64,000 bases of DNA. Source: Paracentrotus lividus. Its lineage: Eukaryota > Echinodermata > Echinoidea > Camarodonta > Echinidae. The translations under genes and the position numbers were made by a program. The DNA lies in contig CALNVZ010003430.1 in assembly GCA_940671915.1 (NCBI GenBank), positions 22,191,638-22,255,637 on the forward strand. Direction: 5' to 3'. Positions within the stretch are counted from its first letter, which is position 1. Each line of letters starts with the position of its first letter. A model generated the notes under the pieces. It was not told where the DNA came from and searched no databases. It worked only from the letters and a program-made list of their open reading frames with translations. This document shows, piece by piece, positions 33,060 to 45,126 of the stretch.

Positions 33060-34280
33060 TTAGAAGAAGAAATCGGGTAGAGTCTAAGCCTTTTTTTTTT
33101 GTTTTTTTTTTTGCCTGATTTGTTTCGTTTTTGCCAACATAGAGACACCACAGATTGGCAATCTCTTCATGCTGCGCCGAAATGGTTAAAAAAAAGCTGA
33201 ATTTCACCTGATTTACACTGCAAATAAAGAAATTCACGCTAGATCTAACGTTAACTTGTTACCACAGTATCATAGTAACGTTAGATCTATAACTTTAGAG
33301 GTTCGTAGGATCGTACGACCATTGGGTGAGATAGAATAACGAGAAATTGTGTGAATTAATTTATAGATCTAACGTTAGATCTAACTTCTATTACTATTAA
33401 CTCTTTGTTAGACCCTAACTGTTAATTGAATTTTTTTTACCAACAAAACCAACGGCGGCTACGTAGGACTATTGCAAACATTTCAAATAAACGAATACAT
33501 GGGACCACAGCACAGTAAAGAAGTTCGTAGGATCGTAGGAAGGCCTACGGACATACACCAATGTGTCAGGGTATTCTGCAGTTTAGCCAATTCTCATCTA
33601 GGTAGACTCTAAGTTACGCAGACATAAAGTTAGACTATCGCCGCCTGACCGACTTCCAACGGCCTACGGCTACGGCTATGCGAATTATCTCCCTCCCTGA
33701 ACTTCGGGGCTGAATCACCTCCGTATGCTGGTGGTGAGGTAACAGTACGGGTATCACGCGCACGCGAAATTGAATGACGCAATTCACGAAGAATCGACAC
33801 TAAAAAAAAGAGAAAGAAATGGGACATTCATGAATTCCATTACGGAATTACTGACTATAAGTTATACTCACCCCTCCTTTTCTGCACATTGAACTTGCTT
33901 GGGCCTTGAGTCAATTTATACATGTTTTGACGAGAAAATTGTGAGGGCTTTCGGCATCTCGTTCGTTCCTAAACAATCTTTCAATTCGCTTTCGATTCGA
34001 TACTACATACACCGCAATCGATCACATTGAATAACAAACTATATTCTTACTTCAGGAAAATTTAAAAGGATTACCTTATATTAATAATTCCAATCTCCAT
34101 ATTTATCGTTCATTAATGGCTAAATTTTTTTGAAATAATAAAATATATAATTATTTTGGATGGAATAGAGTTATACATTTATAACTTTCACCTGTTTGTA
34201 AATAATGTATCTTTGTTAATATTTTAGAGTCTGGATACATTTATAGTATAGCGTCTATAACTTATATTGTCGTCTACTCT
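33060..34280. other. Intergenic; CpG-containing patch at 33630-33830
   Basis: 33230-33420 repeats GATCTAACGTTAGATC-like palindromes. 33630-33830 is CpG-rich and holds a 65-residue minus frame starting in a T-rich acceptor-like context, but no donor or recognisable protein, so I do not call a gene. The rest is AT-rich. Confidence 0.35.
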
Positions 34281-34288
34281 CAGCGGAA

Positions 34289-34359
34289 GCACTGCTGGTG
34301 TAGTGGTATCATGCAAGATTCCCATTCTTGCGACCCGGGTTCGATTCCCGGGCAGTGCA
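34289..34359 (+). tRNA. tRNA-Gly (anticodon CCC)
   Basis: The 7-bp acceptor stem GCACTGC/GCAGTGC is perfect. The D-arm (TGGTGTAGTGGTATCA), anticodon stem CAAGA/TCTTG with loop TTCCCAT (anticodon CCC), and T-arm with GGTTCGATTCC are all present, and the discriminator base is A. The 71-nt length is right for eukaryotic glycine tRNAs. A TTTCTTTT pol III terminator follows within a few bases. No intron is present. It reads Gly codon GGG. Confidence 0.95.
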
Positions 34360-34591
34360 CTTTCTTTTGATATTTTCACATCGTTTTTTCCCCCCCTTTT
34401 TTTTTTCACTTTTAATACAATTGTACTCCATAATTCCCAGTGGTGGATTCAGAAAAGGCTAGAGAAGGCACATGCCAGGCTTTAAATATATATATATATA
34501 TATAGGCCTATATATATATTTTTTTTTTTATTGCAATAAAAAAAAAATATATATATATGACAGTAGTAACCAGGGGAACTACGTTGTTTAA

Positions 34592-35171
34592 AGGGGAATC
34601 CAACCCAAGGAGAGAATCAACCTTAAAGGAAAGAGGGAAATGAGAGGAGCAATCTAAAAAAAGTTTCATCAAAATCGGTTATAAAACAAGAAAGTTATTG
34701 AAGTTTGAAAAGTCTAGTTGTTCCTTCTATGGGGATCCTCAAATTGGCATCATCGGCTTCAAAATGGCCAATCTTAGGGACAACTCTCCATTCGTTTTGT
34801 ACACAAATTTTCAGATTTTCCCCATTTTCTTACGAAATATATCTTACCTCCTTCTGAGCTCAACATATGTTGTGTGAAATATATTTTCCTATCACATATT
34901 TTGAGCTCAGAAGTAAAGTAGACATATTTCGAAAGAAAATGGGGAAAATCTGAAAATTTGTGTACAAAACGAATGAAGAGTTGTCCATAAAATCGGCCAT
35001 TTTGAAGCCGATGATGCCAATTTAAGGATCCCCATAGAAGGAACAACTAGACTTTACAAACTTCCATAACTCTCATATTTATAATCAATTTTGATGAAAC
35101 TTTTTTTAGATTGCTCCTCTCATTTTCCTCTCTCCTGTAAGGTTGATTCTCTCCTTGGGTTGGATTCCCCT
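34592..35171. mobile_element. 580-bp TTAA foldback element, full length
   Basis: TTAA flanks both ends (34588-34591, 35172-35175) and both termini begin AGGGGAATCCAACCCAAGG. The arms of about 270 bp are almost perfectly complementary, with a short spacer around 34870-34895. TTAA targets occur in piggyBac and Kolobok elements; with no transposase present the superfamily is undecided. A solo arm lies at 22443-22614. Confidence 0.85.
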
Positions 35172-35179
35172 TTAATAAG

Positions 35180-36521
35180 GAATATTGTTATATCATAAGA
35201 CCTCTTTATAACAAGTTTCCATTGTGATTTCAAACATTTGTTTAAATACACGTACTAAATCTGTTTTACTATATGCAGAAAAATTTACTGTAAAACGATT
35301 TTAATTTCATTATTTTGCTCTCTATGCTCTTCATAATGAATAATGGTTATACAGTGGAAACTTGTTCAGGAATCTTGTTTACATCAGACCTCTTTAAAAA
35401 CGAGTTTCCATTGCAGGCCTACAAGGAAATACTCCTACAATTTGTTTTTGTTTTTACTTTTGTTTTGTTTAATATCATAGTTAGTTTTTCTTTTTTTAAT
35501 GTATATAATTAACATGAATCATATTAGGTTTTTAAGCATTTATTTAAGTATAGTAGTTCTAATTTGATTGTAATAAATATTTTCAAAAAAGCAAAAAATC
35601 TAAATTCACATAATTTTTTTTCTTAATGAAATACCATTTGAAGTTTTCATTGAGAATAATTATCATTTTGAAAAAAATTAACAAAAAATGTTTTGTTATT
35701 ACAATATTTAAATGCAAGATTCTCAGTATTATACAAAATAGACAGAAAACAAATAACAAACAAATCTTATGTGTACTCGCATGAAAAATAATGTTAGACA
35801 CAAGATACTAAAATTTATATAAAATATTTATTACAAACATGAAAGAACAAGAGATTTCATTTTAAAAAAGGGAATTATCATGGTAACCATGTACATGCCT
35901 ACATGCAGTGTCATGATATTTCAATATTACAAACATACAAACTAACAATGTAAGATGTGGGGCTGAGCAGCTCATTTTAACATTTGCGGACCTAATTTTG
36001 TTTGATGATTTCATAAGTATTTCTTTGCCTAATTTGTACAATATGTTATTTATATTTAGATTGCTGTGCTTTGAAACTTCAAACTCTTCTATAGGCAGAA
36101 TACATGTCTGACATATGCCTACTCATTTTCTTTTGTCATTTCTGTATCAATGTATATTAAATTCATTGTCTCATTTGAAAATTGATTGATAGTGAGTTCT
36201 TGCTTGAGAGAATGAACCCTCCCCCTAAAAAGTAGAAACATATATACAAAAAAATACCCACTAAAGATAAGATAAAAGTTCAGGGGAAAAAATATATATC
36301 AGTAACATGAACAATCGCAGCGACTGGACAGAAGAAAAATGTCTAACACTCTCACCAATTAAGAAAATTTGTCAGAGACTTATTAGGAGACGTTGCAGCG
36401 ATATCACAGTGATTAGTGAACTTGTCTCATGGCCAGTGATATACCACTTTAAAACTGATAATAATGTAACGATTAATAAGAGGAGAATAAGTAAGAAAAA
36501 TAATAGAATATAAAAGAAATT
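35180..36521. other. AT-rich region, part probably the DPH7 3' UTR
   Basis: No coding sequence is seen. Minus-strand AATAAA possibilities occur near 35540 and 35825, so the DPH7 mRNA could end there. A short direct repeat, GACCTCTTTA...GTTTCCATTG, occurs at 35201 and 35387. Confidence 0.35.
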
Positions 36522-39500
36522 TTACAATCTTATATCTGGATTCCAAGACCAAAGTCGGAACTGGTGATCATAAAATGAGCATGTACCAATTAATCTGTGA
36601 GGAGCATTTAATTGTTTTGATTTGTTCATTTCGGTGCATGAATCTACTTCATTTGTTCCTTCTACAATCATCTGTTTTTCCCTCCTTTCATTGAGTGATA
36701 AATCTTGAGTCACCTTTCCTAATTCCGTATCAAGTTTTGACGGTTCTGATTTTGAAGCATGATCAAGAACAACTTCCTGATGACTACCAGATGACCGCAC
36801 ACTTTCACATTTGAGTGGTGATCCTTTATCATGGGCTTCATTTTCAGGGCAAGCATGGGTAAGTGTAAAGTTTTTGGCAGAAGAAGGGTTAGTTTTGACT
36901 GGTGACTCCATCTGGGAGAGAGGTGCAGTTCTTTCATTGTGTGTTGGTTTAGAAGCTGATATACTAGCTGAAATGTTGACTGGTGATCCTATACTGGGGA
37001 TGGGTGCTGTGTCAAGATGCTGGGAGACAGTCTGAAGTGTGGTCCTGCACCAGTCTGCTCCATAAGCAAGTGATCCATGGTCCATATAAGAAGAAACAAT
37101 TGACATGGATCCATTCCCTAAACCAGAGTAGGAACAAAATAATTGTAATAGATAACAACACAACACAGAGCATTCTTTAGAGACTGTATATCCAGATTTA
37201 TTATCTTATGCTTATAATCTATTAACCCATTTTCTAAAGGAACCTATTGGTCCTTTTATCACATCTATTGGAAATTGAGAATTATTAACCAATATCTACA
37301 GGCTAAATTGTTGACTGGTGCCAAGTCTATTTATAAGACCTATCCAACTATTCAGTGTAGATAGGCAATACATACACAGCGAATACAGCTGACTTCAGTC
37401 AAAATTCCTTGGGTAAGCAATTTGACAAAAGTACCTACTATTTAAAATATTGAAAAGCTATATTATTTCAGGATGTAAATGTAACATGCACAAAGAGAAT
37501 ACTCCATGATTATTATCTAATATAAGAATAGTTTATTGCATTATTTGCTGTACCTAAAAAAGCAGGACCAGTAAGTCTGTTTTAAAATATAACCTGGTAC
37601 CCTTATACTTTCATATCTTCACAACAATGTTAAGCCGTAAATATAACCTCACAAAAGTTGAGGCGGGTTGCAGGAGGTTAAAAGATTTGAGGGTACCGTA
37701 AAATTTCAAAAAATTGATGAAAACTTCTTGGATACTTTAACGTTCTAATTAAGATAAAAATAAAAGCATCATTAAATTTTATTTTTTTTTAATCATTTTT
37801 CTTTTTTGTAAATTCTATGTGATTGGTGCCAGTTTCTAAAATAAACAAAATAACTGCAATATCACAAGCATCTTTTGTTTCTAAATGGAACAATTCAATC
37901 AATGCTTCTTTTTACAGACAGCTAAGATGTATCAAACACTCTTTAGATTACATACATATAGCCTTCACAGCTCTCCCACCCCCAAAAATAGATGTAAATG
38001 GTATATAAGGCAAGGGGACAAAATTAGCTTTTCAGTCAATGCTATGGAAACCATTGTCGCATGCGGGCTGCAAGCAGTAGACTCGCCATGAAGAAAATAA
38101 TATTTTTATCCTCACACCTGATCGCAAATGCTTAGGGAATACAAAATTAAATTTTCAATTTAATTACAAATACATATTTTACAATACAGACATACCTTTA
38201 TTTGCATGGTTGTAGTCAATGATATGGAATCCATTGTGCATGCTTAATACACAATTAAATTCCAGTCATTACAAATACATATTTGTACTATATAAACATA
38301 CCTGTATTTGCCTGGTTGCAGTCAATGATATGGAATCCATTGTGCATGCATGCTGCTAGCAGTAGACTTCCATCCACAGGACACCATTTTAACCTCCAGA
38401 CTCCGCCCCCAACGGCCAGCTCTGAGGTGGGGCATCTCATGTTGCGTGTGTCCCACAAGAACACATTCTCATCGTAGCTGTGAAATGGAAGAAATCAAAT
38501 TTCAAAGGTCAAAGGCACTTTCCAGGCAAAAGGTCAAGATTTCCCACAATCTTGCAGAGCTTAACTGTTTACTTGTCTTCATACAGTGCCCTCCCATTAT
38601 AAAAACATGCTCAAGACCAAGCCAATTACCTTGTTAAATCAACCTTATACTAAAGTTGAACATTTTGCGATGACTGACTCATTGAACTTGTGAAAATAAA
38701 AACCTGTAAAACAAAGCAAGGGAAGTTGGACATTCAGACATGACAGCATTTCAGTCACACTTCTAGCTACCCCTTCCTTTATCTTCTTTCTATCTGCATG
38801 TCTGTTTGCCTGCTTTATACCTTTATATTTTTTTCATACGTGTGTATCTGTCTCTGTGTCCCTGACTCTTTCTCACTCTCTATTTCTCTGTCTATCTCAT
38901 GCTTGAGAAGAAGGGGCGTTAATAATCCTAAAAAAATAATTGATAACTCACCTTCCAGATGCTAAGCAAAACTCTTTGAAAGGATTTGAGTGGAGGCTGC
39001 AGACTCCCATCATGTGTCTGATGTACGATTCACCATTCACAGAGATTAAAATGAGAGAGAATAGAACATCAATGATTGTACAAATTACAAAACGAACTGC
39101 ACTTGAAGATTGATTTTCTAAAGTATAGGCACACAAGAAATAGTGCTGATTTCAATAAAGGTGCACTTCCTAAAGCAGTGATTGGAAATTCCAATGAATA
39201 CACAGAAAACAAAACATGAAAACAAAAACAAAAACAAAAACAACCTATCAAACAAAAAACAAAACAAAAACAGAGTAAAAAAAAACAAACAAATAAACAA
39301 AAATTGGATCTAGCTGCTCTTTACCTGTAACATATATTTATTAATACCTTTTGCTTGTAAACAAAGGCTGTTGACAATCAGTCCTTGTGTCCCATCCTTT
39401 GAACTTGCAATCATCACCGCCTATGAAAAGGGAATAATAAGCAAAATGATTTTTATATTACTATATTCCACAAGAGGAAAGAAAATAAAGAGGGCTGATA

Positions 39501-42500
39501 GATAGCAATCACAAAATACAGGGAGAATGAGACAAACAGATTAAGGGGGGGGGGGGTGGTAAACAGTTCCAAAAATAGATGGACAATGCAGAAAAGGAAT
39601 AAAAAAAAGAGGCCCATACTCAGCTTTACATAAGGAAAAAATAAATAAGGAGGTGCTTTTCCCCTCCAATATGTAAAAAAAAAAAATGTGTTTGAGTTAC
39701 TTGGCATTGCCTCCATAACCTCTCCCATCTGGGGTGGTTCTGGGTTTATATCTTTCTGGTCTAGTAGCAGATGATCTAATTCTATGAATTTCTAATACCA
39801 GATCGGCTACACCTAGCTGGTCTACCATCAATTTGGTTTAAATACTCTTTGGTCCAATTATCACTGGATCTAATACTCACTCTGGATAATTGTCACTTAG
39901 TCTAATGTCTAGATGGTTTGATTGCCCCTTTGTCTACTTACTTTTTCTCATTTTGTCAAATGAACAATTGAGTCATTCATCTAAACATATAGACTAAAGT
40001 GGTCTTAGACCAATTGGATATAAGATGAAATGTGTATATAACCTAACAAGTTTGGTAAAAAATTTTTTTTAAACATTACCTGAATAAACAGTTGATGGAG
40101 ACCAGTAGTTGAATGCTGTGATCCATGCTTCAAATCCATGGGCCAACCACTGCTGTTGGACTGCAAAAGATGAAGCGCCCTCTTGTGCCTGGCAGAGAGA
40201 CAGTCTGCCCTTTGAGTCACTGCAGATAATGCTCGGTTGGTCACTGGAAAGTTTAAGACATTCAAAAATTGTTTTAAGTAGGCCAAAATTGATAAAAATG
40301 GCTTTATATTGATTAAGATTTCCATTTGCATGGCAATTTAATGCTTTTGGTTGATAAAACTTTTAAAAGGTCAACTTTCCCTTATAACAAATGAGGAGAT
40401 TTTGTTAAGGTGATTCAACTGGTACCAATTTTAACATACTGTATATACCTGTCTCTATGTGCTTAGTCTTGAGAATCTTGTTATTATGGGAGTTGACTGA
40501 ACCTGTCTTTCAGGATACGCCTTGCTAGCTGGACCATGATTGAAACAGAGAGTTTCTGAAATAACCTTAGCTTGTTTGATCAACCTCTGGAGTCAATGTC
40601 ACCCACTTGTGTTTATGTGTAATGACATCATTTATTACACATGTAGACAATCTTTTTGCTCATTTAGAAAGTGTACTTAACATCAAATACACAGAAATAT
40701 TATATTCTGTCAAATTAAAAGATTATGCCAGTCAGTTGCTTACCTTGCATATTTCCCAGTAGACCAATCAAGACTTAGACCAAGACAGTCTGGTCCAATA
40801 TTTGTTCTTGAAGTAGAAATGAGGCTAGTGTATCCCTGGAAAATGTCAAAAGAAATAATATAATATAATAATAACATTGAATAAAAGCACATCTCATTTC
40901 GATTTAAGATAAAGATAAAATGTGTTTATGCCAGGACCCAATCCTATAAAGAACTGCAATTTCCAAGTCCAAAAAGTGACCGCAAAGACTTTGATTTCAA
41001 CTTGTTCCCCAATACCTCTTGGAACCCCAGTTTCACGACTTTTGAACATCATATTTGCCTAAAGATAATTCCAGTGAAATTTGATTTCAATTTACGAATG
41101 GTGAATTTTAGAGAAGTTATAAAGATCAAAGCACTCATTATCATGATTGGTCATGTGATCAATCTCGGAATTGCACAGATCAAAAATAGTCTTCTCTGGA
41201 CCTTTAACCAGAAGGGATTTACATATATATTTTGTTTTGTTAATTTGATGTTAATGAGGGGAACACATTCATTTCTCAAGAAAGAAAACAAGAACTTCAA
41301 ATCATAATGTACCTATTACCACTATATTTATCTCAAATTCCACAGATCAAAACACAAATATAGACTTCTAATCAAATATTTGGTTCCTTGGCTTCCGGTA
41401 AATAGTTACCTCTGTTTCATTCATCGTGAAGAGCTGCAAATCACCTTCTGCATCCACCAGTGCGAGGTGTGTTCTGGCATCAATTACGTGTTGGTTCCTT
41501 AAATATCAAAAGAGTAATACATTATTGCTTGCTCATGGCCATTTACAAGCAAACTTCAACATATCAACCCTTCCCTTGTTATGCAATTTACAACTCTATA
41601 TTAAATAAGTGTGACTTTTATAGGTAGGGCCTACAAAGAGTACTACAGTTATGGACGCACCTGTATTTCCCCAATGATCTGGCAAATGCTCCAAATGCTA
41701 CAAATTATTTCAAACTCTTATTTTATCATCTTGTGTTTTTTTTTTTCTCTCTCTCTCTCTCTCTTTCTTTAGGAATAGGCCTGTTTATGAAAAGAATATA
41801 TGTGTTATCAACTCACACATGTGCAATAATCAACTAAGTTGAAGGTCTCATCAAGTCATCTTCTCTATATATTCTACTATTTTTAACTCTTAATGAGTTG
41901 TTTTTTGGAAATTACATTGTATTTTTTCAGTCCCAACAGATTAGTTCACAGGTGAATTCATGATAAAGCCCGTATACCATCTTCCAAAACCATTTTTTAT
42001 CATGGCACTACTATTCAGAGACAGCAGCCCTAAGTTTTGCCCCGATTACTTTGTAAAAGGGACAAAACATAATTTGCTCTCGTGACAATTAGTACAGGCT
42101 TTAGGTTGATGATAGTGTAGAGCTGTAATATGAACAGGTATATATTGTAAACTTATGATTGATCATCTTGTGATCATCCTCTCATCCTGGTCATGTCTTT
42201 ATTTACATTCCTCTCATAGTCAACAGATTCCATCCTTTTCTTTCTTCACCTCCATTGACATTCCTCTGTTCACTCTCCCATCCATGTCTCTTTTGTTCCT
42301 ACTCATGCTCAATCAGTAGCTATGCTCTTGTACTTTTATTGGTTCAATCCTGATGATGAGATTATGTATATTCAGTAGAAGCTCATTTATATTCATAGCA
42401 ATCTATGCATATTCATTTATTTCCTTTATTTGTAACCTATCTGGGTTCAAGATCAAATATTTAACATTGATATACAAATGGACATGTGAATATATTATAT

Positions 42501-43443
42501 GTAAAATAAACCCCTGAGATTGAAAGTATGCAATCTCAAGGCAGTACCTCCCAGGCAATCATCGTGTCAAGTTGATACTTTCTAGTTTCTCTGTAAGTTT
42601 AGAACCACGCCCGTTGTGTATACCTAGCTGCTCTGGCTACCCTACAAACGTGTAAAGTTTAAGTAAGTTATCTGATTAGCGTATGGAAATTACAGTGGAG
42701 CAATTGTCACCTGAGCAAATATTATGAATTACCTAGTAGATTCTCACCATTTGATATCCAGAATGCCAGGCATATCAATCTTCTGGATTTCCATCAGGCT
42801 ACCATTCATATCCAGTGATGACCTTTCTTCTGCTTGGAGCTGGTAAAGCTGGAGCTGGCCCTTCCTGGAACTCTTTCGGTTTGCTATCACTTCATCTTCA
42901 GAATCCTGTTCACCAGAGACAAGAAAGAGGGATGAGAGACACACCTAACATGTTACATATCTTTTGAAATAATGGTCACATAAATTCAGCATTCCTCCCA
43001 CTGTAAGATTTTTTTAAACTAGAATTTGCAATGACATAATGTCATTAAAGTCTTTAATTTGTATATTTTACACATCTGTCATTAAAAGTCACAATGAAAT
43101 AGAGTTCAAAATATTGGAACTTTGAACCATATCACTACCATTATATTATAAAACAGATCAGACCAAATTAACAATAACTTTGTTTACTTGCCAATTTTAA
43201 GTTTTTAAATGTTTAAACTCTTAAAGCAGGAATAAAAAATTTAAATTAATACATAATTATGCATACCTCAGCTTGACCGTTGCCTGAGCTCTCATCTTCT
43301 TGAAGTTGGTACGTACCACAGACTACATATTGCTGCAGATTTGGGGTAGGACACCACTCTATAGAGTCTGCATACAGTCCAGTATCGATCGTGCATTGTG
43401 TTGCTATGCTACCACAGAGCCTGCCGGCTTCAGAGTTGGACAT
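36522..43443 (-). CDS. DPH7: Diphthine methylesterase, WD40 family (WDR85/DPH7)
   Basis: The enzyme removes a methyl ester from methylated diphthine on elongation factor 2, before the last amidation step of diphthamide synthesis (family knowledge). Coding exons on the minus strand are 43267-43443, 42748-42905, 41410-41497, 40744-40835, 40080-40243, 39348-39420, 38952-39017, 38302-38477 and 36522-37117. All have AG/GT borders and matching phases, giving 1590 nt and 529 residues. Diagnostic blocks are ADSIEWCP near the start, [20 protein letters not shown] and [39 protein letters not shown] split over two adjacent runs, GSLAYGADW, and the C-terminal signature [14 protein letters not shown]. The start MSNSEAG at 43443 is chosen because the upstream Met (43473) lies across an acceptor at 43457. 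A Ser/Thr-rich insert of about 140 residues in the last exon makes it longer than the human protein (452). It is divergent to the Kelch gene. Confidence 0.95.
38033..38253 (-). repeat. Two partial copies of a DPH7 exon end inside the intron
   Basis: The sequence around the 3' end of exon 38302-38477 (GTCAATGATATGGAATCCATTG, TGCATGC) recurs at 38190-38253, including the adjoining donor region CATACCT, and in more diverged form at 38033-38093, where GCAAGCAGTAGACT matches further into the exon. The copies lie in the following intron and would not keep the frame as exons. Confidence 0.75.
39745..40025. repeat. TTGGTCTAA-type mini-repeat array in a DPH7 intron
   Basis: Repeated TGGTCTA, GATCTAAT and TTGGTCC motifs run at 15-20-bp spacing and end with inverted TTAGACCAATTGG. 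It is related to the array at 19640-20065. Confidence 0.6.
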
Positions 43444-43457
43444 TGTTTGGATTTCAG

Positions 43458-45126
43458 CTGAAAGTAAATACATTTAAAGGCAACAAATTCAGATCAGAAC
43501 TTGTACTTGGTAAACTCTTTACAACTTGAAAAGACATGATGTTACTCAACATCAGAAGCCTACTATATTAAGCCAATATTTTCGCGTAGAGGTCTACAGA
43601 TACTTTCACGCTTTTGGACAAAATTCGCAAAAATAAAACCCATGCAAAAAAAAACACCAACACTTATGTATGTCTATCTGACTCTCCTCAAGAGCTGCAG
43701 GCTTAATAGCATATGCCCATCCACGCAACACTAATGCAGTTTTGTATCCACTTGGCAAACATCACAGGGGGGGGGGGTGATCTATTCATCATCCCCACCA
43801 AAAAGAAAGTGCGTCCCGCTCTACACCGGTGGCAAACATACCAACATAAATTACATTGAACAGTCAGCCGTTGTGGCCATAAAACTTAGACAGAGGCTGC
43901 TCCGTCTTCGAGTCGCACTCCTCAAAAAAGATGGAGCAGCCTCGGTCTATATATACGATCTATTATACGCCGCCATCATCCTGTGGTGTATTTAGAAATA
44001 GAACCCATCATGCCCATGCAGCTTACTTAACATTTCATGATTCAGGGCTTATATTTGAACATTATTTTGAACATTAATATATTCTAACGTTAAGTCTACT
44101 AACTAACTCACACTTTGATTCGAAATTCGAATGATGGAGATATTGTAGATCTTTAGGCATCAAAAGACGATAGATCTCATTCTCAATGAAATTACAAAAA
44201 CAGTTTGTAGGGGTTCAAACGGTCGACTAACTCCAAATCCAATCCAGTCGGGTTCCTAAGCTCAGCTCAGCTCGTGCATGTAGTTGCACGACCGCCTCGA
44301 CATCAGCTCCCCACCCGAACGGTTCGGCGGCCACTGTCCTCTTCAGTTCGCTCAACTCATCGACAGCGAGCTCTCTGCACGCGCTCTCCGATACGTCTCT
44401 CGCGATTGCGCAATCATTACAGGAAAACTGAAGTTTAGGATCATGTAATTAGACGAATTGGGGCAGAAAACTGAAGTTTGCGACTGTAAACTCAGACAAT
44501 CTTGAAAGTGCAGTTCCAGTTGAACCTCAAAATAGTCCTCTGATCCGGTTATTTAGGTATGAATTCTTTGCATTCATCAGACTTTGTGATGCCTTATTGG
44601 TTATTAATTTTTGCCGTGTTTTGGGTTTACGAAGTAAAATGATTGACCTAAAAATTGACTGGTATGTCGAGTATTGTTTTGGAGCATAGTCCCATGTGTA
44701 GAATTATTTGATGGTTAATTATCAGATTTATATCTAAGTTAGATGTAGACATGATTTAAATAATTAAAATTCACCTCGTCTGTAAGTGAGCATGAAATTT
44801 CATTGCGTTGGTTTATGTGTTAATGATCTCTGGCTAGACTGGCTCTAGCCCTAGCTAGGTCACATGAGTGCTCTGCCTCTGGCTATTAAATAGCTTCTTT
44901 TTTTTTTAATGTAAATTTCCGAAAGTGCATTTCACCAATCTCTCTTTTCTAACTTCTCTACGTTTTCAAATCTCCACAGACAACTTTTTTATTCATCAAG
45001 CACTATTCTATCCTTTACAAATGTAGCCTTTCTGTGATGATTTCCTATGACAGATTAATATTTTCTCAAGCTGACATCACAAGATCCATTCAGGTTTAAC
45101 TTGTTAAGTGTGGAATTTATTCTGCT
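43458..45126. promoter_or_regulatory. Shared divergent promoter region of DPH7 and the Kelch gene
   Basis: This 1.7-kb interval separates the two start codons. 44270-44420 is the CpG-rich core (CGCGCTCTCCGATACG and neighbours), the likely origin of both transcripts. DPH7 must have at least one 5' UTR exon here because an acceptor (TTTACTTTCAG) ends at 43458. At 43889-43948 lies a hairpin, GAGGCTGCTCCGTCTT against AAGATGGAGCAGCCTC, next to TATATATA. Exact start sites cannot be placed from sequence. Confidence 0.45.

Noticed and set aside
43444-43473. Upstream DPH7 start Met at 43473 (MYLLSAEIQT)
   Set aside because: It lies across a splice acceptor (TTTACTTTCAG ending at 43458), so those codons are intronic.
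43777-43995. 72-residue plus frame in the divergent promoter
   Set aside because: No motif or splice context; part of it is the hairpin.
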